Shown: positions 39,902 to 53,980 of the stretch, piece after piece
How positions within the stretch are numbered: the stretch's first letter is position 1
Layout: every line of letters begins with the position of its first letter
Assembly (NCBI RefSeq): GCF_035594125.1
Contig: NC_087156.1
Location: 13,350,806 to 13,414,805, forward strand
Reading direction: 5' to 3'
DNA: 64,000 bases
Source of the DNA: Scylla paramamosain
Lineage: Eukaryota > Arthropoda > Malacostraca > Decapoda > Portunidae
The notes under the pieces: generated by a model
What the model saw: only the letters and a program-made list of their open reading frames with translations
The model's database searches: none
Told to the model about the DNA's origin: nothing
Translations under genes and position numbers: made by a program

Positions 39902-39948
39902 ATGATAGTTTTTAGGCTTGTTTACCTAACAAGCCTAAAAACTATCAT
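39902..39948. repeat. Perfect 21-bp hairpin in an A monomer
   Basis: Arms at 39,902-39,922 and 39,928-39,948 are exact reverse complements around a 5-nt loop (TACCT). The right arm core AACAAGCCTAAAAACTATC mirrors the left. Beyond the arms an A-run on the left faces a T-run on the right, extending the dyad after a 3-nt bulge. Normal A monomers continue GCTTGTTACGTAC here. Confidence 0.95.
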
Positions 39949-40311
39949 AATGTTTTTTTTCTAAAACTTTTGAGTGTATTTCACATTTTTGTTAACGAAC
40001 CGTCACAATGCACGAAAAGCACCCTATATGGTGTAAGGAAACGAGGTTTCAAAAAAAAAACCCACTTGATTGTTTTATGAGCGTGCTAGCACCAAAACAC
40101 TGAAAATATGGAAAGCACTCTGCATGAGAAAACAAAACATTTTCAAAATTGTTTATTTTCTATTTTTTTTTTTTTTTTTTTTGTGCTTTTTGAGCTACTT
40201 ACGTACAAAAACGGAAAAAAAAAACGCTTGCAAAACACTCGTAATGGAAAAACAAAATAAAATAGCAAAAAACAAGGTTTCGAGGTTTTTGAGCTTCTTA
40301 CGTAGAAAAAA

Positions 40312-40782
40312 AAAACATTTGATACAGTATGGCATGAAGAACTTGTGAGAATATTTAAGGAAACAGGCGTGGATGGTAAGGACATAAGGTTGATAGCAAA
40401 TTTGTATTGGAATGGAAAAGCAGCTGTGAAAGTGGAAAAAATGAAGTCAGAATGGATAAATATAAGGAGAGGAGTGAGGAAGGGGTGTGTACTTTCCCCA
40501 GACCTCTTTTCCTTGTTCGGACAGAAATGCATGGCAAATTTAATAGAGATGGAGGGAGTGAGAATTGGAGGAAGAAACATGACAAATATACGGTATGCTG
40601 ATGAAACAGTTCTTTTGGCGGACTCAGAGGAAAAGCTGCAAAGGCTTGTGGATGAAGTACAAGAAGCAAGTGAGGAGAGAGGTCTGAAGATAAACACAAA
40701 GACGGAAGTCTTGGGAATAACAAAGAGAAGACAAAGGCTCAGTGTAAGGTCTGGTTTCCACCAAGAAAAATAAATTAGTTGA
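40312..40782 (+). pseudogene. RTE-like reverse transcriptase fragment, truncated at both ends
   Basis: A 470-bp insert of non-satellite sequence, open in one frame from about 40,315 to its stop at 40,771-40,773. It starts in palm motif A (TFDTVWHEELVRIF), continues with NLYWNGKAAVKVEK, RRGVRKGCVLSPDLFSLF (motif B), then NIRYADETVLLADSEEKLQ. The catalytic box reads YADE where the family has YADD, so the second catalytic Asp is changed. It ends GLKINTKTEVLGITKR before satellite resumes at about 40,783. Sequence upstream of motif A, the C-terminus and any 3' UTR are absent. Being cut at both ends is not the pattern of simple 5' truncation, so a later deletion or a captured fragment is likely. 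RTE-clade assignment rests on motif wording. A 214-aa ORF on the opposite strand is a shadow. Confidence 0.85.
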
Positions 40783-43700
40783 AACAAATATTATGAGCAT
40801 TTTTTTAAGCTTCTTAGCTGCCAAAAAAATAAAACGCGTGAATAGCACTCAATATGGAGAAACAGAATAATATTACCAAAAACGTTTTTGATTTTAGATA
40901 TTAAAGCGTACTCTGACTGTTATTTCATATAAAGTATCAAAACGCTAAAATGCATCCAAAGCACCTCATATGAGAAAAGGAAACGAAATTTTCAGAAACG
41001 TGTATTTTGAGTTTTTATAAGCGTGGTAGGCACATAAACGATAAAAAAAAAAAAAAAACATGGAAAACATGAAAAACATGGGAAAACAAAACAATATTCT
41101 AAAAAAGAAATATCTTAACCTACTTATATACCAAAACGCTGAAAAGCATGCAAAAGTTTTTATAGAGAAACATTATAACTTTACCAATAACGTATATTTT
41201 GAATATTTTTGAGCTTGTTACGTACAAAAATGGCAAAATGCATGAAAAACAGAATATGGGGAAACGAAAACAAGAAACTTGTATTATGAGAGATTTTGAG
41301 CTTCTTAATTACTAAAATGGTAAAAAGGATGAATAGCACTCTATATCGAGAAACACCTTTACCAGAATTTTAAGTGTTTTTCCCATATTTCTGAAAATAT
41401 CCTTTCCTTTCCCCATATAGGGTCCTTTACATGTATTTTAGGGTTTTGATATGTAACTGTGAATTAGGTACCAATACGCCAAAATGCTTGCAACGAAGAC
41501 CAAATGAGTAAACAAACAACTTTACAAAAAACATGTATTTTGAGTGTTTTTGAGCTACTTACCAAAACGCTAAAAAGCATGTAAAAACACAGCTCATAAA
41601 TATACGGAGTAACAGTACCAAAAAACAAGTATTTATAAATGTTTTTCAGCTTGTTACGTACAAAAATGCCAAAATGCATCCAAAATACCTTAGAAGAGGA
41701 AACGAAAAGACATTACGAGAAACAAGTATTATGGGTGTTTTTGAGCTACATAGGTACCTAAACAATGAAACGGATTAATAGCACTCTATATGGAGAAACA
41801 CAATATCATGGACAAAAACGTGTATTTTGAGTATAATTCACAGTTACATATCAAAACACTAAAATACATGTAAAGGACCCTATATGGGGAAAGGAAAGGA
41901 TATTTTCAGATATACGAGTATGTCTTTAGAGGGTTTTTACAAGTGTTCTAGGCACCAAAACGATAAAAAGCATGGATAGCACCGTATATGGTAAAACAAA
42001 ACAATATTACCAAAAATATCTCTTTTTAGTGTTTTTGAGCTAGATAATGTGCCAAAAACATGTAAAAAGGGAAAACGAAACGACATTCCAAGAAACATAC
42101 TTTTTTGCGTGCTTTTTTTTTTTTTATACATATTAGCCAACAAAACGCTAATAAGCATGGAAATCACCCTATAAGAAAATGAAAAACAGTATTACCAAAA
42201 ACGTGTCTTTTGAGTGTTTTTCACCTTCTTACCTAACAAAACGTACCTAAACGTATTTAAAAAGGCCCTTTATGGAGAAATATTCCCCCCCCAGAAATAG
42301 CATTTTGAGTGTTTTTGAGCTTCTTACGTACAAAAACGATAAAATGGAGGCTATGGACCAGATATGGGGAAACGAAAAGACATTACGAGAGATGTGTATT
42401 ATGAACGTTTTTTGAGCCTCTTAGGTATCAAAATCCTAAAACGCATTAATAGGACATTATATCGAGGAACAGAACAACATTAGCAAAAAAAAATATTATT
42501 TTTAGTGTTTTTCCAATAATTAGGTACCAAAACGACAAAATGCATGGAAAACCCACCATATGGGAAAACAAAATTTACAAACATGTCTTTTCAGTGTTTT
42601 TCAGCTATTTACGTACCAAAATGCTAAAATACATACATAATCTTTATGGAAAAACGATAACATTACCTAAAAAAAAAAATATTTGAATGTTTTTGACCTT
42701 GTTACGTACAAAAATGAAAAAAAAGAATGCATGTAAAGTACCTTATATGGGAAAAAGAAAAGACATTACGAGAAATGTGTATTATGAGTGTTTTTAAGCT
42801 TCTTAGGTACCAAACGATAAAAAGTAATAATACGACTCTATATGGAGAAACATATTATCATGACCAAAAACTTGTATTTGAAGTGTATTATACAGTTAGA
42901 TATCAAAATGACAAAATACATGTAAGACACAATGTATGGGGAAAGGAAACGTGATTCCCAGAAACGTGTCTTTTGAGTGTTTATGAGCGCTTTAGGAACC
43001 AAAACGATTAAAAAAAAAAAGCACGCAAAACACCGTATAAAGGAAAAGAAAACAATGCTACAAAAAAATGTTACTTTTCAGTGTTTTTTTCAGCTATTTA
43101 TGTACCGAAACTCTGAAAAACATGTAAAAAAAAACTTTATGAAGAAGCTATACCTTTAGCGCAAAAAATACTTAGCAAACTACTCTACATAGGGAAACGC
43201 AAAAGACATTGTATTATGAGAGTTTTTGAGCTTCTAAAGTATCAAAACACTAAAACGCATAAGCATAGCTCTATAATCAGAAATAAAATAAAATAAACCA
43301 AAAAAGTCTATTTTGACTATTTACGCATTATTAGGTACCAAAGCGCCAAAAATGCATCCAAAAGCCTCCAATATTGGAAAACAAAATGGCATTACCAGAA
43401 ACGTGTCTTTTGAGTGTTTTAATCGTGTTAGCAACCAGAACGCTAAAAAGCATGTAAGCGAATACGAAACATTATCTTTTGAGAGATTTGGAGATTCCTA
43501 CGTACCAAAACAACAAAAACGCATGGAAAATACACTTTATAAAGAAATGTAATAATATTACCAAAAACAAGTATATAGAGTGTTTTTTTTTCAGTTTCTT
43601 AGGTAGAAATTTGCCGCAAATACAAATACAAAAAAAAGCCATTACCATTAACGTGCATTATAAGTGTTTCTCAGCATTTTAGGTACTTAAACGCAAAAAC

Positions 43701-45450
43701 GCGTTGATACCACTCAATATTTAGAAAAGAACAACATTGCAAAAAATATGTAAATTGAGTATTTTTCACATTGTTAAATACCAAAACGACAAAATGTATA
43801 AAAAAAAAAAAAGTCGCTTATGCCGCTTATATGGAAAACAAAACGACATTTTAAGAAACGCATCTTTTTGCGTGTTTTTGTGCATGTTAGGCACCAAAAC
43901 GCCATATATGAAAGTACAAAAACATTACCAAAAACATGTCTTTTGAATTTTCTAAGCTTTTTACACACCAAAACATTAAAACGCATGCAAAAACACTCTT
44001 TATGGAGAAACAGAATAACATTAGGAGAAACAAGTATTTTGAGTGTTTTAGAGCTTGTTACGTACAAAAACGCCAAAATGCATGCAAAATCCCCAAATGG
44101 TGACACGAACACAAATTCCGAGAAATGTTTATTATAAGTGTTTTTTTTTTTTTTTTGAGATTCTTTGGTACGAAAACGTTAAAACTCTTAAAGAGCACTC
44201 TATATGGAGAAACAGAATGACATTATAAAAAACGAGCATTTTTGGTGTGTTTCAGTGTTAGGTGGAACCTTACGAAAAACTACTCCTTTAAGTGTTTTGA
44301 GCTACTTATGTAATAAAACGCTAAAACGCATGCAAAACATTCTTCATGGAAAACAGAATAACTAACACACACACAAAAAAAAGATGTTTTTGATCTTAAT
44401 ACGTACAAAAACTCTAAAATGCATGGAAAGTACAATGTATGAGGAAATGAAAAGACATTACGAGAAACGTGTATGAGTTTTTTTTTCTTGAAGTTCTTCG
44501 GTACCATAAAGTTAAAATAAATTAATAAAATTGTATTTGGAAGAACAACATTACCTATTTCACATTGTTACGTGTCATGACGCGAGAATGCATAAGAAAC
44601 AAATCCCGAACTGCGTCTTGTGAGTGTTTTATCAGCGTGCTAGGAACCATATCGCTTAAAAGCACGGAAAGAACTCTATTCGGAAAAATAGGATACTACA
44701 TTACTGAAAACTGGTCCTTTGAGTGTTTTTTTTTTTTCAGCTACTTACGTAACAAAACGTTATAATGCACGCAATACACACTTTAAGGAGAAACACAATC
44801 ACCATACCAAAGTCCCGTATTTTTTGAGGTTTTGAGCTTGTTACGTAGAAAAATACATGGAAATTACCCTATTTGGAGAAACAAAAGAACATTACTGTAA
44901 GCAAGTAATATAACTGTTTTTCATCTTCCTAGGTATCAAAACACTAAAACAAATGAATAGCACTTTATATGGTGAAACAAAACTACATTAAAAAAAACGT
45001 GTATTTTGAGTGTATTTTATAAAGTCAGGTAGGAAAATGCCAAAATGCATGCAAAGCAGCTTAAAAGTGGAACGTAAAAGAAAAAAGAAATATTACTTTA
45101 AACGTGTATTATAATTTCTTTTTCAGCTTCTTAGGTATCAAAACATTAAAACAAATGAATAGCACTTTATATGGAGAAATAGAACAACATTAACAAAAAC
45201 GTGTATTTTGAGTGTATTTTACATTGTTAGGTACCAAAACGCCAAAAGGAATGCAAAGCAGTCCGTAAAGGGAACGGAAAGGAAATTTTTTAAAAATCGT
45301 GTCGATTATTTATGAGCTTGTTATGCACCAAAACGCGAAAAAAGCATGGAACGATCCCTATAAAGAAGAAAAAAAAAAAAACGAAAAAACGTCTTTTTTT
45401 AGTATTTTTGAGGGAATTACGCACCACAACGAAAAAAATAAAACGCACAT
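40783..45450 (+). repeat. Satellite array, plus orientation, to the strand switch
   Basis: Pentamer-type monomers as in the preceding block, making up the inner part of the left arm of the inverted duplication. At 44,935-45,225 a B-C monomer pair is duplicated in tandem (CTTCNTAGGTATCAAAACA at about 44,927 and 45,127); the right arm has only one copy. No gene is seen. Confidence 0.85.
41385..41463 (-). repeat. Recent ~77-bp inverted copy of 41,837-41,913
   Basis: Read in reverse complement, this stretch matches 41,837-41,913 with one substitution (CCCTAA/CACTAA) and a 2-nt length difference at one end. Shared parts include CAGTTACATATCAAAAC, ATACATGTAAAGGACCC and GGGAAAGGAAAGGATATT. Adjacent monomers on both sides remain in plus orientation. 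Confidence 0.92.
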
Positions 45451-45483
45451 TTTTTTGTTAATGTTGTTCAGTTTCTATATATG

Positions 45484-45519
45484 GAGTGCTACTCACGCGT
45501 TTTAGAGTGAGTAGCACTC
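45484..45519. repeat. Perfect 13-bp hairpin next to the strand switch
   Basis: Arms GAGTGCTACTCAC (45,484-45,496) and GTGAGTAGCACTC (45,507-45,519) flank a 10-nt loop, GCGTTTTAGA. The left arm is the ordinary minus-strand B-monomer motif. The right arm is its inverted copy inserted immediately after. Confidence 0.95.
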
Positions 45520-46096
45520 ACGAGAATTCCTGAGAAGGGAAAAAAAAACATTTGATAATGCACATTTCCGGTAATGTTTTGTTTCACCATAAAAATTCGC
45601 ATTTCTGGTAATGTTATTTTTTTTCCCCTACAATGGATGTTTAACATGTAGTTCAGCGATTTGATACGTAAGAAGCTCAAGACCACTGAAAAGGCACGCT
45701 TTTCGTAATGTGCTCTTGTATTCCAGTATAGAGTGATTTCCATGCTTTTTTTGATTATTAACGGGCTCATAAGCACTATAAAGACATGTTTCTATTAATT
45801 TCATTTCGTTTGCCTATATAGAGTGCTTTCAATACATTTTATTCCTTTGGTACCTAACGATGTGAAAAAAAAAATTCAAAATAAACGTTTTTGATAATGT
45901 TTTGTTCTTCCATATATGCTACTATTGACTTATTTTAGAGTTTTGATAGTTAAGTAGCTCAAAAACACTCACAACACATATTTCTCGTAACGTCCTTTTG
46001 TTTTCCCATAAAGAGGTTTTTGCGTGCATTTTGTTGTTTTGATTCATAACACTATAAAACAAAAACAAATAAATAAAAAAAACATAAGTTGTACTT

Positions 46097-46119
46097 TTCT
46101 CTCCTTAGAAAGGAGAGAA
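46097..46119. repeat. Perfect 10-bp hairpin in a B monomer
   Basis: TTCTCTCCTT, loop AGA, AAGGAGAGAA. The right arm replaces the expected TATAGAGTGCTA between TTCTCC and ATTCACGCGTTTTA. Confidence 0.93.
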
Positions 46120-47332
46120 TTCACGCGTTTTACCGTTTGGGTATCTAAGAAATTCAGAAACACTTGTAACACATGTTTCTTGTAATATCGTATCGTTTCT
46201 AATACAGGGTATTTTTCATGCATTTTGCCGTTTTTATACGTAAGAATTTCAAAAATATATTTTTGATAATGTTATTCTGTTTCGCCATAAAGGTTTTTTT
46301 TTACTTTTGTTTTAATGTTTTGGTACTAAAGAAACTCAAAAACACTAAAAAGACCCTTTTTTTTGGTAATGTTTTCTCTTCCAAGCGTTTTGTGTTCTCT
46401 ACAAAAAGTGCTCTACTTTCATTTTCGCGTTTTGGTACCTAAAAATGTGAAAAACATTTAAAACATTTTTTTTATTTTTTGGTAAAGCTGTTCAGTTACA
46501 ACATATAGAGTACTATTCAAGAGTTTCAGCGTTTGGTTACCTACGTTCATACACGCGTCTCGTAAGTACGTTTTGTTTCACTATATAAGGTTCTTTGCAT
46601 ACATTTTGCCGTTTTTTTTTTGTAATTAACAAGATGAAAAAAAAAAACTCACAATACACGTTTTTTTTTTTTTTTTGTAATGTTATTCTGTTTCTCCATA
46701 AAGGATATTTTGGATACGTTTCAGCACTTTTGTACGTACGAACCTCAAAACACTCAAAAGACATTTTTTTTTTTTGTGGGGGGGGAATTAAGCGTTTAGG
46801 TACCTCTCTCTCTTAAAAAAAAAAAAAAATATCTAAAAGACACGTTTCTGATAATGTCGTTTTTTTCCCCATATACAGTACTTTTCATGCATTTTGGTAT
46901 TTGTAGCTAACAATGTGAACAACACTCAAATAATTTTTGGTTATGTTATGTTTCTCCTTATAGAGTGCTATTCAGGAGATTTTTTTTATTGTTGTTTGGT
47001 AACTACGAAGCTCCAAAAATATATTATTAATGTGTCTCGTAATTTGTTTTCGTTTCTTTATATCGGTTTATTTACATGAATTTTGATGTTCTGGTACCAA
47101 ACGAGATCAAACACACTTAAAATAGACGTTTTTGATAAGTTCGTTCTCTTTCATCAATCAATGTGATTTATATACATTTTTGAGTTTTGGTACCTAACAA
47201 GGGGAAAAGTACTCAAAACACACGTTTTTGGTAATGTTGTTCTGTTTTTCCATATAGAGTGCTTTTTACACGATTTAGCGTTTTCTTACCTAAGAAACTC
47301 AGAATCACTTACAATATAAGTTTCTTGTAATA

Positions 47333-48591
47333 ACATGGCTTCACGAAGGGGAAGTCTTGCCTGACAAACTTGTTAAGTTTTTACAGTAAGGTGTACGAGG
47401 CAGTAGATAATGGTGATAGTTATGATATCTTATATCTGGACTTTAGTAAAGCATTTGACAAGGTACCCCATCAAGGGCTCCTGAGAAAGGTTAGGGCACA
47501 CGGGATAGATAGGAAGGTGTTAGGCTGGATAGGGTCATGGCTTGGTAACAGGCGACAGAGAGTGATAATAAACGGCTCGAAATCCGAGTGGGGTCATGTA
47601 ATTAGTGGGGTGCCACAGGGATCAGTATTAGGGCCATTGCTATTTCTAATATATATCAATGACCTGGATAGTGGAATTAGTAGTGATGTTAGTAAATTTG
47701 CGGATGACACAAAGATAGGTAGATTAATTAGGTCAGAATCGGATGCCATCCCCTTGCAGGCAGACTTAGATAGAATGAATGAATGGACGGATAGATGGCA
47801 AATGCAATTTAATATCAATAAATGCAAAGTGCTTAGCGTAGGTAGAGGAAACCCACACAATAGGTACACATTAAACAACCAGACTCTGGTAGGTACAGGG
47901 TACGAGAAAGATTTAGGAGTTATAGTTAGCTCTGAACTCCGTCTAGGGAAACAATGCATAGAAGCCAGAAACAAGGCAAATAGGGTACTAGGATTCATTT
48001 TTAGGAGTGTTAAAAGTAGAAGGCCGGAAGTAATATTATACTTGGCGCTGGTCAGACCTCATCTAGACTACGCTGTGCAGTTCTGGTCCCCACATTACAG
48101 GAAAGATATAGGTCTATTATAATCATTACAGAGGAGAATGACTAAAAGGATACAGGGGATGAGGAGTATTCCTTACGAGGCGAGGTTGAAGCTGTTGAAT
48201 TTACATTTTCTAGAGAGACGTAGGTTAAGAGGGGACCTGATAGAAGTCTTTAAGTGGTATAAGGGTTATAACAAGGGAGATGTAAGCAAAATTCTTAGGA
48301 TCAGCAACCAGGGTAGAACAAGAAATAACGGGTTCAAGCTTGAAAAATTTAGGTTTAGGAAGGAGATAGGAAAAAATTGGTTCTCAAATAGAGTGGTAGA
48401 TGAGTGGAACGGACTCAGTAATCATGTAGTTAGTGCTAGGACACTAGAGACCTTTAAGAGAAGATTAGACAAGTTTATGGATGGGGATAACAGATGGAAA
48501 TAGGTAGGTGTGTTTCATACAGGGACTGCCACGTATAAGCCTGGTCGCTTCTTGCAGCTTCCCTTATTTTTTATGTTCTTATGTTCTTATA
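47333..48591 (+). mobile_element. CR1-like LINE, 5'-truncated, copy 2 (well preserved)
   Basis: A clean 1.26-kb insert in minus-orientation satellite. It starts inside the RT coding region (HGFTKGKSCLTNLL) and runs through the stop at about 48,501-48,503. A short 3' UTR follows (GACTGCCACGTATAAGCC, CTTCTTGCAG), and the element ends in the 8-bp tandem TTATGTTCTTATGTTCTTAT at 48,571-48,590. The same UTR words occur at the end of copy 1 (TACTGCCACTTGTAGGCC, CTTCTTGCAG). The 8-mer terminus and the C-terminal protein motifs support a CR1-like assignment. It lies in the spacer of the large inverted duplication. Confidence 0.9.
47334..48503 (+). pseudogene. Reverse transcriptase (CR1-like), 5'-truncated, one nonsense codon
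   Basis: About 389 codons in a single frame with just one interruption, TAA at 48,120-48,122, where the older copy has GAA (Glu). Domains in order: palm entry LDFSKAFDKVPHQGLLRK (about 47,439-47,490), SGVPQGSVLGPLLFLIYIND, then KFADDTKIGRL, the catalytic ADD box. The thumb follows with MNEWTDRWQMQFNINKCK, YEKDLGVIVSSEL, ARNKANRVLGFIFR and VRPHLDYAVQFWSPH. The C-terminal region has RRMTKRIQGMRSIPYEA, RRRLRGDLIEVFKWYKGYNK, NWFSNRVVDEWNGL and FKRRLDKFMDGDNRWK. The endonuclease and ORF1 are absent. Catalytic residues look intact. The good preservation implies a more recent insertion than copy 1 or than the arms around it. Confidence 0.92.
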
Positions 48592-49049
48592 ACAGTTTGT
48601 TTTTCTTCCATTTAGGGGTTTTTGTACGTAACAAGCCCAAAAAACAATGAAAATAAACGTTTTTTGGTAAAGTTATTCAGTTTCTCTTTAAAGGGTGTTT
48701 TGCATGTGTTTGTAGCGTTTTCATGCGTAATAATAATAAGAAGGAGAAACACTCAAAAAAAAGTATTTCTTAAAGTTGTTTTATATTCCCATAAGAGATT
48801 TCCATGCTATTTAGCGTTTTGGTACCTAACACGCTCATAAAAACTCATAAGACAGGTTTCTGGAAATCTCGTTTCCTTTCTCTGTATATGATACTTTACA
48901 TGCATTTTGGCGTTTTTTTTTTTTTTCTTATGTAACAAACTAAAAACACTCAAAATACTTGTTTTTTGTCATGTTAATCTAGTTCCTCATTAGGGTTCTT
49001 TTGTATTCGCAGTTTATTTATTTATTTATTTATTATTATTTTTTTTTTT

Positions 49050-53980
<4,931 letters not shown>

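Larger units (their letters stand above)
37340..45450 (+). repeat. Left arm of a large inverted duplication in satellite
   Basis: This arm is collinear, in reverse complement, with 49,050-53,980. Landmarks shared only by the two arms: GCGGGTTAGGCAC (37,801 with 53,541-53,552), CACTCGATAT (near 38,105 with 53,298), ATATTCTAAAAAAGAA (about 41,093 with 52,325), a perfect 38-bp match (42,834-42,871 with 50,798-50,835), ACAATGCTACAAAAAAATG (about 43,051 with 50,640), GCGTTTTATTACATAAG (44,300-44,320 with 49,930-49,950), CCCGAACTGCGTCTTGTGAG (44,605-44,624 with 49,655-49,675) and GGAATTACGCACCACAACG (45,413-45,431 with 49,058-49,077). The left arm is longer because of an extra ~2 kb between 38.3 and 41.0 kb, which includes the RTE-like fragment. 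Confidence 0.85.
45450..47333 (-). repeat. Satellite, minus orientation, spacer of the inverted duplication
   Basis: From TTTTTTGTTAATGTTGTTC at about 45,450 onward all monomers read on the minus strand (TTCTCCATATAGAGTGC, GCGTTTTGGTACC, CACTCAAAATACACG). This stretch is not part of the paired arms. T-runs and A-runs are frequent (46,610-46,680 and 46,760-46,830). ORFs are repeat translations. Confidence 0.85.

Noticed and set aside
40143..40787. 214-aa ORF on the minus strand
   Set aside because: It is the antisense shadow of the RTE-like RT fragment plus flanking satellite; the plus strand has the recognisable RT motifs.
47330..48594. 6-bp direct repeat ATAACA at both ends of the CR1-like insertion as a target-site duplication
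   Set aside because: Too short and AT-rich to be convincing, and the right copy overlaps the end of the 8-mer terminal repeat.
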